The translations under genes and the position numbers were made by a program. The notes below the pieces were generated by a model. That model was not told the DNA's origin, did not search any database, and saw nothing but the letters and a program-made list of their open reading frames with translations. This document shows, one piece after another, positions 38,600 to 48,124 of a DNA stretch of 56,618 bases. This DNA comes from an uncultured Bermanella sp. GTDB lineage: Bacteria; Pseudomonadota; Gammaproteobacteria; Pseudomonadales; Oceanobacteraceae. Position 1 is the first letter of the stretch; every line of letters starts with the position of its first letter. Where the stretch lies: contig CAJXRF010000030.1 of the NCBI GenBank assembly GCA_913058575.1, positions 1 through 56,618 of the forward strand, written 5' to 3'.

Positions 38600-39262
38600 T
38601 TAGTGCTCTAGGGCATTCATCATGATATCTAATAAATGTTTGCCATAATCCTGCATGGACTTTTCAACTTTGGCAATATCGCGTTTTAGCACACCTTCTA
38701 GCAGCTGAGCAAAAAAGGTCATACTGTAACCCATGGCATCCACATCCAATGTCAACGCTTCTTGATAAGCTCGGTGAATGGCAGGCTGAAGATCTTCAAG
38801 CATGCCTTCTAAATAAGGGTTATTGGCCATGGGGTATGCCATGCGCATCAAATCAAATCCTGCCTTAACCACACGTGTGGGCACATCTGAACCCGATTCA
38901 TTGGCGATAGACCTAATTTTCTGGAGCTGCTCGACCAAAGGGTCTAATTCCCCCGGCTTCCATTCGGCAGCTACTTTACTGGCCAGTACGATCAATAAAA
39001 TAATGTAAATTTCATAAAGGGCTTGAACATTGGCCTTATTCATTTCGGCCACCATTGCCCCACGGCGCGGCAAAATATCAATTAAGTGACGACCTTCTAA
39101 AATCAACAAGGCCTCGCGCACAGAACCACGACTAACTTCTAGGTCATTGGCCACTTTCAATTCTTGAATGCGCTCTTTTGACTTTAACTGACCTGTGATG
39201 ATTTGATCACCAAGGTGTTGAGCAATTTGTTCGGCTAAGCTTTCTGGGGCTTTGAAACTCAT
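38600..39262 (-). CDS. GntR family regulator (FadR/FCD subfamily)
   Basis: 220 residues. N-terminal winged HTH (LAEQIAQHLGDQIITGQLKSKERIQELKVANDLEVSRGSVREALLILEGRHLIDILPRRGAMV) and an all-helical FCD-type effector domain. It sits directly upstream of smc in the same direction, as in other gammaproteobacteria. Ligand unknown. The short gap suggests that smc is transcribed with it. Confidence 0.9.
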   Translation of the reverse strand: MSFKAPESLAEQIAQHLGDQIITGQLKSKERIQELKVANDLEVSRGSVREALLILEGRHLIDILPRRGAMVAEMNKANVQALYEIYIILLIVLASKVAAEWKPGELDPLVEQLQKIRSIANESGSDVPTRVVKAGFDLMRMAYPMANNPYLEGMLEDLQPAIHRAYQEALTLDVDAMGYSMTFFAQLLEGVLKRDIAKVEKSMQDYGKHLLDIMMNALEH

Positions 39263-39435
39263 GCGGCCCTAAATCCTGTACAAAATACCATCAATACCAA
39301 CCCATAATCCATGGGTACAAGGGCGCTAGTGTACCATACCGTGCGCAATTGACTACGCCCGCCACAGCCCAAAAGAGAACTGTAACCAGCATAAAATCAA
39401 TTGTTTCAAGGCAAGCGCTGACAAACGATCAAATT

Positions 39436-41403
39436 TTAAGCGGGTGCTAAATGTGCGGTAATATCTTGATGCTCTTTTATCAAGTCAGCCACCACCGATT
39501 CATCTGCCAGCGTCGAAATATCACCCAGACTATCAAATTCATTCGCCGCAATTTTACGCAGTATACGGCGCATTATTTTACCGCTTCGAGTCTTGGGCAA
39601 ACCCGGTGAAAACTGAATAAGATCAGGAGTAGCAATTGCGCCAATATCAGAACGAACCCACTTTTTAAGCTCACCTTTTAATTCAGGGGTAACCGTCACA
39701 CCAGCATTAAGGGTCACATAAACATAAATACCCTGACCTTTTAGGTCGTGTGGGTACCCCACTACAGCCGCTTCAGCCACGCTGCCATGTGCCACCAAAG
39801 AGCTTTCAATTTCAGCGGTTCCCATGCGGTGCCCAGAAACATTCAATACGTCATCTACGCGCCCTGTAATCCAGTAATAACCATCACTATCACGGCGCAC
39901 GCCATCCCCAGAGAAATAGGTACCGGGGAAAGTTTTAAAATAGGTTTCAATAAAACGCTCATGATCGCCATAAACGCTGCGCATTTGCCCGGGCCAACTA
40001 TCTAGCATCACCAAAGAGCCTTCTGCCTCGCCCTCCAATATATTGCCGTCATTATCTACAATGGCAGGCTGAACACCCGGCATAGGCTTAGAAGCCGATC
40101 CTGGCTTTAAATCCGTGACACCTGGTAATGGGCTAATTAAAATCCCCCCTGTTTCTGTCTGCCACCACGTATCCACTATCGGGCAGCGCTCATCACCTAT
40201 GGTTTTAAAATACCATTCCCATGCCTCTGGATTAATGGGTTCACCCACACTGCCTAATAACCGTAAGCTTTTACGATGCGTGCCTTCAATGGCTTTATCT
40301 CCTTGCGCCATTAACGCTCGAATTGCGGTGGGGGCCGTATAGAGAATATTAATTTGATGCTTATCAACCACCTGAGCCATTCGGTTAACCGCCGGGTAAT
40401 TTGGCACCCCTTCAAACAAAACGGTTGTGGCACCATTAGCTAACGGGCCGTAGATCATATAACTGTGACCGGTAATCCAACCCACATCTGCCGTGCACCA
40501 GTAAATCTCCCCTTGCTTGTAATCAAACACATTCTCGTGGGTGTATGATGCATACACCAAATAGCCACCCGTAGTATGCAGAACCCCCTTTGGCTTACCT
40601 GTGCTGCCTGAGGTATACAGAATAAAGAGCGGATCTTCTGCATTCATTTCTTCGCATGGGCAATCAGCATCTACTTGCTTAAGGGCCTGCCCATAATCGA
40701 CATCGCGCCCTTCTTGCCAGCTCACGTTATTGCCTGTGCGCTTAACCACCAATACTTTTTCAACACACTGGGTGCCAGCTTTAGTCAAAGCATCATCCAC
40801 ACTGGCTTTTAACGGTACAACTTTACCACCTCGCACCCCTTCATCAGCGGTGATCACCCACTTACTATTGCAACCTTCAATTCGCCCAGCCAAAGCCTCG
40901 GGGCTAAAACCACCAAACACCACGCTATGAATGGCACCAATGCGAGCACAAGCCAACATCGCCAAAGAAGCCTCCACCACCATAGGCATGTACAGCGTTA
41001 CTACATCGCCCTTTTGAACTCCCATTTCTTTCAATACATTGGCAAATTTAGAGACCGCTTGATGTAACTGAGAATAGGTTAGAGATTTATCATCATTAGG
41101 ATCATCCCCTTCCCAAATGATGGCCACGTCATCAGCCTTTTGCGGAAGATGACGATCCACACAGTTGTGGCATATATTTAACGTGCCATCGTAAAACCAT
41201 TTAATGTGCAAATCATCTTGATTAAAACTGACGTCTTTAATTTTAGAATAAGGCTTAAACCAATCTAAACGTTTACCTTGTTCCGCCCAAAACGCTTCTG
41301 GGTCCTTCACAGATTGGGTGTACAATTGCTGGTACTTTTCTGCATTCACATGGGCTGTCTGAGACCATTCAGGGCTTACTTTATGAAGAGGATATTCACT
41401 CAT
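39436..41403 (-). CDS. acs: acetyl-CoA synthetase
   Basis: 655 residues, full length. The adenylation motif [22 protein letters not shown] starts at about residue 263, with [20 protein letters not shown] and [25 protein letters not shown]. The C-terminal [17 protein letters not shown] carries the Lys (about 608) that is acetylated in homologues. It converts acetate, ATP and CoA to acetyl-CoA. It stands alone, upstream of gntR by 173 bases on the same strand. Confidence 0.97.
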   Translation of the reverse strand: MSEYPLHKVSPEWSQTAHVNAEKYQQLYTQSVKDPEAFWAEQGKRLDWFKPYSKIKDVSFNQDDLHIKWFYDGTLNICHNCVDRHLPQKADDVAIIWEGDDPNDDKSLTYSQLHQAVSKFANVLKEMGVQKGDVVTLYMPMVVEASLAMLACARIGAIHSVVFGGFSPEALAGRIEGCNSKWVITADEGVRGGKVVPLKASVDDALTKAGTQCVEKVLVVKRTGNNVSWQEGRDVDYGQALKQVDADCPCEEMNAEDPLFILYTSGSTGKPKGVLHTTGGYLVYASYTHENVFDYKQGEIYWCTADVGWITGHSYMIYGPLANGATTVLFEGVPNYPAVNRMAQVVDKHQINILYTAPTAIRALMAQGDKAIEGTHRKSLRLLGSVGEPINPEAWEWYFKTIGDERCPIVDTWWQTETGGILISPLPGVTDLKPGSASKPMPGVQPAIVDNDGNILEGEAEGSLVMLDSWPGQMRSVYGDHERFIETYFKTFPGTYFSGDGVRRDSDGYYWITGRVDDVLNVSGHRMGTAEIESSLVAHGSVAEAAVVGYPHDLKGQGIYVYVTLNAGVTVTPELKGELKKWVRSDIGAIATPDLIQFSPGLPKTRSGKIMRRILRKIAANEFDSLGDISTLADESVVADLIKEHQDITAHLAPA

Positions 41404-41622
41404 GGGGTTTCCTACCCTAAACGGGATATTGTTTTATATTTATTTTTATACAAATTATTCAGTTACTGCATTTAACCAGAACAATGCCTTGTTTCAACCA
41501 TTAGCGACATAAATTGATTAAGTTACTTGTCACTATTTGCTCCTTTGAATGACTTTTAACGTCCTAGCGGCGCCCTTTCCAATTGATACACTGATACCAC
41601 TTTCACATTTTGCGAGCCAACG

Positions 41623-42642
41623 ATGGAAAATCTCATTAATCACCAGGGTCAGGTTAAGTTCGGATTATTTGAAAACACGCCCAACACCATCAATCACCAC
41701 GACTTCGATTTACGTGACCACATGGATAAACCCATTAAAGGTTTACGTAAAAAAATGAAATTTAATCAGTTTCAGTTCATTGGCCTTACTGGTGACGATT
41801 TTATCCTAGGGGTAGCTATTGTTAATTTAAAGTGGGTAAGCAACTGCTTTATATATGTGTACGAGCCCAAAACCAAGAACTTCAAAGAATATTCATGGTT
41901 AAAACCATTAGCCTTTAACACCCAATCCAGTAATCAGCCTAATAATGGTGATTGGTCCTTTAAATCAGGAAAAAATGAAATACACATTAAATCGCTGCTA
42001 GGCACACGACACTTAACACTCAACATTGGCAATGAATTAAATGTAGATGTGCAAATTCAAGAAAATAACCCCCAGCAGCAAGATGATTATCAACCGTTAT
42101 CTTTATGCTGTCGCGCCGGCTATAACGGCTGGGTATTTACTCAAAAGACCACCGCCTTAGAATTTAATGGTGATATTAAATTTCAAAGAAGAGCAATTAA
42201 TACACAAGACTTACTGGCCAGTGTCGATTGGTCCTGTGGCTACATGCGCCGCGAAACATTTTGGAACTGGGCAAGCTTGAGCCATAAAACCAGTGACGGC
42301 ACGAAAGTGGGATTAAACCTAGCAGCGGGTGTCAACGAAACCAGCCATACCGAAAATGGCCTTTGGATAAACAACGAGTTAATTAAACTAGACCGAGCCG
42401 AATTTATTTTCGAGCGACAAAACCGAATACATACATGGCACGTCACCAGTAGCGACGGCCACATCGATTTGCGCTTTGAGCCTGAAGGGGAGCGCAAAGA
42501 AAAAGTTAACGCAGGGTTTATGGCCTCTAACTTCACCCAGTTATTTGGCCGTTTTTATGGTCAAGTTAAGGACAAAAATGGCAACACCATCGACATTAAT
42601 GGCGCCATGGGCTTTTGTGAGGATCACTTCGCAAAATGGTAA
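41623..42642 (+). CDS. DUF2804 family protein
   Basis: 339 residues, no signal peptide or membrane helix. It matches the DUF2804 pattern by its N-terminal HQGQVKFGLFENTPNTINHHDFDLRD and the internal DWSCGYMRRETFWNWASLS, LNLAAGVNETSHTENGLWI and FGRFYGQVKDKNG. The family has a two-domain beta-rich fold related to AttH/Svf1-type lipid-binding proteins; its bacterial role is not established. Convergent with norR, with a strong inverted repeat between them. Confidence 0.85.
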   Translation: MENLINHQGQVKFGLFENTPNTINHHDFDLRDHMDKPIKGLRKKMKFNQFQFIGLTGDDFILGVAIVNLKWVSNCFIYVYEPKTKNFKEYSWLKPLAFNTQSSNQPNNGDWSFKSGKNEIHIKSLLGTRHLTLNIGNELNVDVQIQENNPQQQDDYQPLSLCCRAGYNGWVFTQKTTALEFNGDIKFQRRAINTQDLLASVDWSCGYMRRETFWNWASLSHKTSDGTKVGLNLAAGVNETSHTENGLWINNELIKLDRAEFIFERQNRIHTWHVTSSDGHIDLRFEPEGERKEKVNAGFMASNFTQLFGRFYGQVKDKNGNTIDINGAMGFCEDHFAKW

Positions 42643-42673
42643 CGCACTAAATAAATACTCACGTTGCGTGAAC

Positions 42674-42720
42674 TAAGCTCTAGGTGACAAGCACAAGAAA
42701 GTACAGTCACCTTAAGCTTA
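42674..42720. terminator. long stem-loop between convergent DUF2804 and norR genes
   Basis: TAAGCTCTAGGTGAC (42674-42688) pairs with GTCACCTTAAGCTTA (42706-42720) at 13 of 15 positions, 17-base loop. It is placed exactly between two convergent genes; there is no obvious U-run. Confidence 0.5.
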
Positions 42721-42745
42721 GATATGAAACACCCCTGCTTAAAAA

Positions 42746-44251
42746 TCACTTCAGCCCCAAACGCTTGGCCAATCGGTGTAAATTGCCAGAGTCTAACCCT
42801 AGACTTTTCGCAGCCAGTGACCAATTACCCTGATGCGACTCTCTTGCGTGCTTAATCATGTTTATTTGTAATTCTTTCACCGCTTGATTCAAGAATACTT
42901 GCCCTTGCTGCTTTACTTGATGGTCAGGCATGGGGTCTTCACCTTGAGACTGCAGGACCATTAAATCTAAATCATCCGAATTAAGGGTGACGATGCTTTG
43001 GCCTGGGTGCAAAGCCAACGCCTTTAAAGCCGCCCGAGAAATAGTGTGCTCAAGTTCACGCACATTACCAGGCCAGGCATATTGCATTAATACCGACTCG
43101 GCACTCCCTGACAATCGCAGCCCCCTCAGCCCCAATTGCGCACGACTTTTTTCAATAAAGTACCCCGCCAATAACAAAATGTCCTGCTCACGCTCTTTTA
43201 ATTTAGGCACGTGAATAGGGTACACACTCAGGCGATGATATAAATCTGCACGAAACGCTTGCTCCTCCACCATCGCAGCTAAGTTGCGATTGGTGGCCGC
43301 TACAATTCGAACATCAACATGATGAAACTCATCACTGCCCACCCTTTGAATATCACCACTTTGTATGGCCCTGAGTATTTTCGCTTGAATCAATAGAGGT
43401 AACTCGCCCACCTCATCAAGAAATAACGTGCCGCCATGGGCTAACTCAAATTTTCCTTTGCGCGCATTGACCGCCCCCGTAAACGCCCCTTTCACATGAC
43501 CAAATAATTCACTCTCCGCTAGCTGCTCTGGTAAAGCAGCACAATTTACAAAAATATAAGCCTGAGCACTGCGTGGGGATTGGTCATGAATGCCCTTAGC
43601 CACCAATTCTTTGCCAGTACCTGTCTCCCCTTGAATTAAGACCGTTAAATCCGATCCCGCCACCACTGACATGGCTTTTTGCAAGGCCTGCATTTTAGAG
43701 CTATCACCAATCATGGATAAAGGGCTTTCCTGAAGTGCTTGGGCACTTAAAAGGTAATGAGCAGCGGGAGACTTTTTTAATAAAACATTTTGTTCGATAA
43801 CTGCATTTATGACATTCACCCATTGCTTAACTTCACTTTCAATGGCAACTGGAAAAGAACCAGCTTGTAAAGCGTCGAGCGTGACTAGCCCCCAAGGCTT
43901 GCCATTAAGCTCAAGCCGGACCCCCATGCAATCATGCACATCCAACTTGCCTTTATGATTAGGAATTAGGCCGTCAAAAGGGTCTGGTAAATCGGCATCA
44001 TGGGCAAAGTGAACCGGAACACCTGTGGCCATAATGGCTTGCAGGCGTGGCTGATGAATTAAATCGAAGCGCCGACCATAAGCATCTTTACTTAATCCAA
44101 GCGCGCTCACGGGCATCAAACTCTCATCCTCCAATCGCATAATGCAAAGAGCATCTACAGGTAATTGACCTAACATTGCCTCAAGCAGTCGATCACACTT
44201 CTTTTGCAACCCATCAGGACGTATTAAATCTGCCCAGAGTTTTTTATCCAT
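42746..44251 (-). CDS. norR: nitric oxide-responsive sigma-54 activator NorR
   Basis: 501 residues. N-terminal GAF domain with the iron-nitrosyl site residues expected from E. coli Nor[10 protein letters not shown] (Asp90/93), DCMG (Cys108) and VTLDAL (Asp126). The AAA+ domain has Walker A GETGTGKE (208-215) and the sigma-54-contacting loop GAFTGA (255-260). The C-terminal Fis-type HTH is [26 protein letters not shown] binding to iron releases AAA+ inhibition. Divergent from the nnrS unit with three NorR boxes in between. Confidence 0.95.
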   Translation of the reverse strand: MDKKLWADLIRPDGLQKKCDRLLEAMLGQLPVDALCIMRLEDESLMPVSALGLSKDAYGRRFDLIHQPRLQAIMATGVPVHFAHDADLPDPFDGLIPNHKGKLDVHDCMGVRLELNGKPWGLVTLDALQAGSFPVAIESEVKQWVNVINAVIEQNVLLKKSPAAHYLLSAQALQESPLSMIGDSSKMQALQKAMSVVAGSDLTVLIQGETGTGKELVAKGIHDQSPRSAQAYIFVNCAALPEQLAESELFGHVKGAFTGAVNARKGKFELAHGGTLFLDEVGELPLLIQAKILRAIQSGDIQRVGSDEFHHVDVRIVAATNRNLAAMVEEQAFRADLYHRLSVYPIHVPKLKEREQDILLLAGYFIEKSRAQLGLRGLRLSGSAESVLMQYAWPGNVRELEHTISRAALKALALHPGQSIVTLNSDDLDLMVLQSQGEDPMPDHQVKQQGQVFLNQAVKELQINMIKHARESHQGNWSLAAKSLGLDSGNLHRLAKRLGLK

Positions 44252-44284
44252 AGCCCTTTGCGAAAAACTCTTCGCCCCCAGAAA

Positions 44285-44341
44285 TGTCCTTATGACACAA
44301 AATTGTCATAAGGACATAAATTATTAATTGTCAATATGACA
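44285..44341. promoter_or_regulatory. three NorR binding sites
   Basis: Three 13-base dyads lie in the norR-nnrS intergenic region: TGTCCTTATGACA (44285-44297), TGTCATAAGGACA (44304-44316) and TGTCAATATGACA (44329-44341). All have the GT-N7-AC core of NorR enhancer sites. Their centres are 19 and 25 bases apart. E. coli norVW also uses three sites. They are placed about 40-100 bases upstream of the sigma-54 element. Confidence 0.85.
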
Positions 44342-44381
44342 CTTATAAAGACCAGCCCCAGTAAAATCAAGGGTTAATTCA

Positions 44382-44397
44382 TTGGCACAAGTTTTGT
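44382..44397 (+). promoter_or_regulatory. sigma-54 promoter for the small membrane protein-nnrS unit
   Basis: TTGGCACAAGTTTTGT has the -24 GG (44384-44385), then 10 bases, then GT (44396-44397) where the consensus has GC at -12. The -24 box TTGGCAC is a perfect match. Transcription would start at about 44408, 43 bases before the first gene. Confidence 0.75.
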
Positions 44398-44450
44398 TAT
44401 ACCTAATGGAGAAGGCGTAGGCGTCATTTAAAAAGTAACGAGACCAAAAC

Positions 44451-44678
44451 ATGATTTCAAACAAAATTGGCCAAGCCGGTATCTATATGATGGTCATAGG
44501 CCTGAGTGTCAGCAGTCTTTGTTTTGTGGGGGCCTTTATAAAAGAAGATGCGCTTCCGCTAGCAGCCCAAGTGGCTTGCCACATTGGTTTTTTTATTTTC
44601 CCGCTGGCCATCAAGCTCGGTTATATCTTCAAACTCATAAGTCACAATCAAATAAATAAGGCGTTGGCCAATGGCTGA
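44451..44678 (+). CDS. 75-residue membrane protein in the NorR/NnrS unit
   Basis: Two hydrophobic helices (about residues 8-28 and 35-58: GIYMMVIGLSVSSLCFVGAFI and AQVACHIGFFIFPLAIKLGYIF) with a conserved-looking His in the second helix. It is the first gene after the sigma-54 promoter and overlaps nnrS by 8 bases. Small proteins of this type accompany nnrS in other proteobacteria, so an accessory role in NO tolerance is inferred. No named family recognised. Confidence 0.8.
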   Translation: MISNKIGQAGIYMMVIGLSVSSLCFVGAFIKEDALPLAAQVACHIGFFIFPLAIKLGYIFKLISHNQINKALANG

Positions 44679-45855
44679 TTTAAATCCCAACATTAGTTTA
44701 GAAAACCGTCACGCAATCCCGAAGTCCCGCCTGCACCCGGTTTGGCAAAGCCCATTTAGACCCTTGTTTCTTCTGGGTTCGTTATTTTCTTGTGCCGTGA
44801 TAATTGCATGGAGTTTGCAACTGACAGGCGTGCTACAGCTGAGCACTTATGGTGGCAGCTTATATTGGCATGCCCATGAAATGCTGTTCGGCTTCACGTT
44901 AGCCATAGTGGTAGGATTCTTATTAACCGCAGTAAAAAACTGGACAGGTAACCCAAGCGCACAAGGACGAGCCATAAAACTCATGATTCTGCTATGGGTG
45001 TTAGCCAGGTTATTATGGCTATTCAGTGGCAGCCCAGTTTGGCTAATGGCTTTAGTGGATAGTGCCTTTCCATTTTACAGTGCCTATTGGCTCGCCAAAC
45101 CTTTGCTGAATTCAGGGCAAAAACACAACTGGCCATTTGTGGGGGTATTAATTGCCCTTGGCGTGTTTCAAATACTTTATCACGTACTACTGAGTGCCAA
45201 TCCTGCTCTAATTTCCCAACTGCATACTGTCATTGTGTTAATTATGGCAAATCTTGTTTTTTGGGTGGGGGGGCGTATTTTGCCATTTTTTGTGCAAGCT
45301 AAATTGCAAATCCCAAAGCGTGACTTACCTTCTTGGCTCACCCCCATGGCCATGTTGTGTAGCTGGAGTTTGATTCCACTAAGCGTTATTGGCGAACCCA
45401 TCTCACTGGCCATAACCGCTTTTAGTGCCACCATATTACACAGCACTCGCTTGGCTATGTTTTGGAGAATGAAAGCCATTAAAGAGCCCATGCTTTGGTC
45501 ACTTTTTGCAGCAACGCTTTGGATTATTCTGGGATTACTGGCCTTAGCTTTACAACGCTCAGAGTGGTTACACCTTATTACTGTGGGCGGCCTTGGCGGC
45601 ATGATCTTAAGTGTTATTAGCCGAGTCAGCTTAGGGCACATAGGAGAGCCCATACGCGCTTTAAAGTGGATGTCTTTAGCGTTTATTTTAATCAGTCTCG
45701 CCAGTCTCTTAAGATTCTTTGCACAACACATTGAGGTATTTGGCGTGTCTGGTTATAGCATCAGCGCCATTCTTTGGGCTTTAGGGTTTGGTGGATTCTT
45801 ATGCCATTACACAAAGCGTTTATTGTCTCCACGCAAAGATGGCAAGCCCGGTTAA
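44671..45855 (+). CDS. nnrS: NnrS family heme/copper membrane protein
   Basis: 394 residues, about twelve helices. The NnrS signature is clear: PVWQSPFRPLFLLGSLFSC, GGSLYWHAHEMLFGFTLAIVVGFLLTAVKNWTG and a later FWVGGRILPFFVQ with ILSVISRVSLGHIGEP. NnrS proteins bind heme and copper and protect cells against nitrosative stress. The gene lies behind a NorR/sigma-54 promoter, so it should respond to nitric oxide. Confidence 0.94.
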   Translation: MADLNPNISLENRHAIPKSRLHPVWQSPFRPLFLLGSLFSCAVIIAWSLQLTGVLQLSTYGGSLYWHAHEMLFGFTLAIVVGFLLTAVKNWTGNPSAQGRAIKLMILLWVLARLLWLFSGSPVWLMALVDSAFPFYSAYWLAKPLLNSGQKHNWPFVGVLIALGVFQILYHVLLSANPALISQLHTVIVLIMANLVFWVGGRILPFFVQAKLQIPKRDLPSWLTPMAMLCSWSLIPLSVIGEPISLAITAFSATILHSTRLAMFWRMKAIKEPMLWSLFAATLWIILGLLALALQRSEWLHLITVGGLGGMILSVISRVSLGHIGEPIRALKWMSLAFILISLASLLRFFAQHIEVFGVSGYSISAILWALGFGGFLCHYTKRLLSPRKDGKPG

Positions 45856-45884
45856 TCACATTAGATATCTAAAGGTGTTAGAAC

Positions 45885-46034
45885 ATGAAGAAATCACCCA
45901 AAGCCCTTAGTGTTAAACAGGTTAGCACTCGAGTTTGGAAGCAACACACCACATGGATGAACATTATGAAGGAAGGCTCACTGACTGGAATCACGAGCAA
46001 ACGCCACAGGGACAGTCTGTCTGTTAAAAAATAA
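45885..46034 (+). CDS. 49-residue basic small protein (possible)
   Basis: A short frame 29 bases after nnrS, with AAAGGTG 8 bases before ATG. The product is rich in Lys, Arg, Ser and Thr, starts KKSPKALSVKQVSTRVWKQH and ends RHRDSLSVKK. No known family, but its location right behind nnrS and its RBS make a small NO-response gene possible. Confidence 0.4.
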   Translation: MKKSPKALSVKQVSTRVWKQHTTWMNIMKEGSLTGITSKRHRDSLSVKK

Positions 46035-46085
46035 CGGTTAAGATGATTCCCATTTTAAGTGTAATTGGCAGTACCTTTTTAAAGA

Positions 46086-46451
46086 CTAGCTAGGCACGGA
46101 TGCCTCTGACCACACTGCAAATTCATTTCCATTAGGGTCGGTAAAATGAAACCGGCAACCACCTGGGAAACTAAAGACATCCTTTACGATTTCCCCGCCC
46201 GCTTTAGCAATTTTATTTAATGTCTGATTAATATCCTTACTATAAAACACCACCAATGCAGCACCATTATGCGTAGTAGAATGCAGCTTGGACACGAAAA
46301 AACCGCCATTCATTCCCGCATGGGAAAATGCGCTGTAGGCAGGGCCGTAATCGGTGAACTCCCACCCAAACACTGAATTAAAAAAGTGTTTGGTAGCCAC
46401 CATATCCTTAGCCGGAAATTCTAAATAATTAATTTTTTCGTGCTGATTCAT
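46086..46451 (-). CDS. VOC (glyoxalase/bleomycin resistance) family protein
   Basis: 121 residues from the ATG at 46451, which has AGGAAG nine bases upstream; a TTG two codons earlier is less likely. Two beta-alpha-beta-beta-beta units: INYLEFPAKDMVATKHFFNSVFGWEFTDYGPAYSAFSHAGMNGGFF and the final FHFTDPNGNEFAVWSE, ending as in metal-dependent VOC enzymes. Substrate unknown. Confidence 0.9.
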   Translation of the reverse strand: MNQHEKINYLEFPAKDMVATKHFFNSVFGWEFTDYGPAYSAFSHAGMNGGFFVSKLHSTTHNGAALVVFYSKDINQTLNKIAKAGGEIVKDVFSFPGGCRFHFTDPNGNEFAVWSEASVPS

Positions 46452-46496
46452 AGCCAACTTCCTATAGAAAAATTTTATTCATTGATTAAACATTCA

Positions 46497-46859
46497 TCAA
46501 ACCAAGGCTAGAAATGGACTCACTGTAATGGCTATTAGCCCCACCACCAATAACAAGTATAAAACAAACATTAATGGCTGCTGCGAAAAGGTCGACCAAA
46601 GCGTGCGCTGGCGACCCTCTTCACATTCTTTTTGATACGCTTCCCTTACACGTACCTGCCTTGCCAGCTGGTATTCGTGCAACAAATTTTTTACCTCTGA
46701 TAATCGCTGAGAGTCTCGTAACCACAACCCTTGCAATCCTATCCCCCAAAATCCCGCAGTGGTTTCATAATAGTCGATATTATGCTCATCCAATAAGGCA
46801 AGAATTTCTTCATGCTCATCTTCTGGCACCTGCTTTAGCTTTAAAAGTAATTCTGGCAT
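46497..46859 (-). CDS. DUF6164 family membrane protein
   Basis: 120 residues from ATG 46859 (PELLLKLKQVPEDEHEEILALLDEHNIDYYETTAGFWGIGLQGLWLRDSQRL), followed by a helical region and a C-terminal membrane helix (PLMFVLYLLLVVGLIAITVSPF). The N-terminal part has the fold expected for the signal-transducing P-II-like DUF2007 group. Divergent from the DUF6502 gene. Role unknown. Confidence 0.8.
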   Translation of the reverse strand: MPELLLKLKQVPEDEHEEILALLDEHNIDYYETTAGFWGIGLQGLWLRDSQRLSEVKNLLHEYQLARQVRVREAYQKECEEGRQRTLWSTFSQQPLMFVLYLLLVVGLIAITVSPFLALV

Positions 46860-46969
46860 TTTGTATTCCGCATAATCATTAAACGGGATTCTACCCAAGC
46901 CAGCCAATAAGGCTATCCTTGGCCCCTCATTTTACTCTAAATGTTTTTATAATTTTCAATCCCTATAAA

Positions 46970-46986
46970 ATGTGATTTTTTCCCAC
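46970..46986. promoter_or_regulatory. operator-like motif upstream of the DUF6502 gene, shared with the beta-propeller gene promoter
   Basis: ATGTGATTTTTTCCCAC matches 15 of 17 positions of the reverse complement of the palindrome at 48948-48964. It ends 20 bases before the DUF6502 ATG and lies in the region divergent with DUF6164. No Shine-Dalgarno is seen before that ATG. Confidence 0.5.
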
Positions 46987-47005
46987 AATCAGTTACACTG
47001 CCATT

Positions 47006-47809
47006 ATGGATACCAATGAAAAACAAAATCAGCTGCTTAAATCAGCTATTAAGCACATGCTTAAGCCTCTTGTACGCTTTTTAATCAAGAAGCAAATAAC
47101 CCTTGCCACCTTGGTTGAGGTGATTAAATCGGCCTATGTGGAAGTAGCAGAAAAAGACTTTGCCATCGAAAATAAAGCACCCACCGACAGCCGTATCAAT
47201 CTACTAACAGGTGTACACCGTAAGGATGTTAAGCGCTTAAGGGATTTAAACGAAGAACACCAAGCATCGGAGCGCTTGTCTATCAGTAGCCTCATGCTGG
47301 CCACCTGGATGAGTGAAGAGCCTTTTGCTAAAAATGGACACCCCCAGCCCATTATGATGACCGGAAAAAACAGCTTTGAATCCTTAGCCAACCAATACAG
47401 TCGACAAAATATTCGAGCTACCAGCATTATGGAAAACTGGCTAGAAATGGGATGGATCAGCCAAGCAGATGATGGTTTATTAATCCTCAATTTAGACACC
47501 CTGCAAGATAATCAATTAAGTGAAGATCAATTGTTTTTCTTTGCTGAAAATCTAAGCGATCACATGGCCGCCAGCACAGGCAATCTCGTTAACCGCACTA
47601 AAATGTTTGAGCGAGCGGTATTTTATAATGCCCTAAGTAAAGAGTCGGTGCTGGTTCTTAAAAAAGTCGCCAAGGAAAAATCCATGGGGGTTTTAAAAGA
47701 TTTAAACAAACAAGCCTTGAGCCTTCAAAAGCAAGATAAAAACAAGGACATTCCCTTGTATCGCTTCCGCTTAGGCAGTTATTTCTACACGGATCTAAAC
47801 AATGATTAA
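47006..47809 (+). CDS. DUF6502 family protein
   Basis: 267 residues, cytoplasmic. It opens with LLKSAIKHMLKPLVRFLIKKQITLATLVEVIKSAYVEVAEKDFAI and LTGVHRKDVKRLRDL, a winged-helix-like arrangement typical of DUF6502. No Shine-Dalgarno is visible, and a weak -10-like TACACT 7 bases ahead would allow a leaderless transcript. Its stop overlaps the start of the GGIGGTG-repeat gene by 8 bases. A DNA-binding role is suggested by the fold pattern only. Confidence 0.8.
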   Translation: MDTNEKQNQLLKSAIKHMLKPLVRFLIKKQITLATLVEVIKSAYVEVAEKDFAIENKAPTDSRINLLTGVHRKDVKRLRDLNEEHQASERLSISSLMLATWMSEEPFAKNGHPQPIMMTGKNSFESLANQYSRQNIRATSIMENWLEMGWISQADDGLLILNLDTLQDNQLSEDQLFFFAENLSDHMAASTGNLVNRTKMFERAVFYNALSKESVLVLKKVAKEKSMGVLKDLNKQALSLQKQDKNKDIPLYRFRLGSYFYTDLNND

Positions 47810-48104
47810 GCCTATTCGTATTTGTTTAATGCTGTTGGTAAGTGGGTATTTACCTAGCCAATTCGCACAAGCTGCCCAAGAAGACATTATCGGCGGCATT
47901 GGCGGCACAGGTGAGCAAGAAGAGATTATCGGCGGCATTGGCGGCACGGGCATTCGTGACATGGAACGCCCCGAACTACTGGAGCGCCCTGAAATTTTAG
48001 ACCGCGATAGTTTAGATGAAGCCCTTGATGCGGCAAGTGACGGCATCGATATAATGGATCAAGACCAATTGCCTAACTCTGATGACTTACCTGATGAGCC
48101 ATAG
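47802..48104 (+). CDS. secreted GGIGGTG-repeat protein
   Basis: 100 residues. Signal peptide (ICLMLLVSGYLPSQFAQA), two exact copies of IIGGIGGTG (residues 29-37 and 42-50), a repeated ERPE(L/I)L segment and an acidic tail. Glycine-rich GGIGGTG motifs are found in small exported proteins next to DUF6502/DUF5666 genes in related bacteria, as far as I recall. Overlap with DUF6502 shows coupled translation. Function unknown. Confidence 0.75.
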   Translation: MIKPIRICLMLLVSGYLPSQFAQAAQEDIIGGIGGTGEQEEIIGGIGGTGIRDMERPELLERPEILDRDSLDEALDAASDGIDIMDQDQLPNSDDLPDEP

Positions 48105-48124
48105 CTGAGTTAACGCATTACCCA

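Noticed and set aside
45180-45731. 183-residue open frame opposite nnrS
   Set aside because: Antisense shadow of the well-supported nnrS coding sequence, with an unnatural Lys/Met/Arg/Cys-rich composition.
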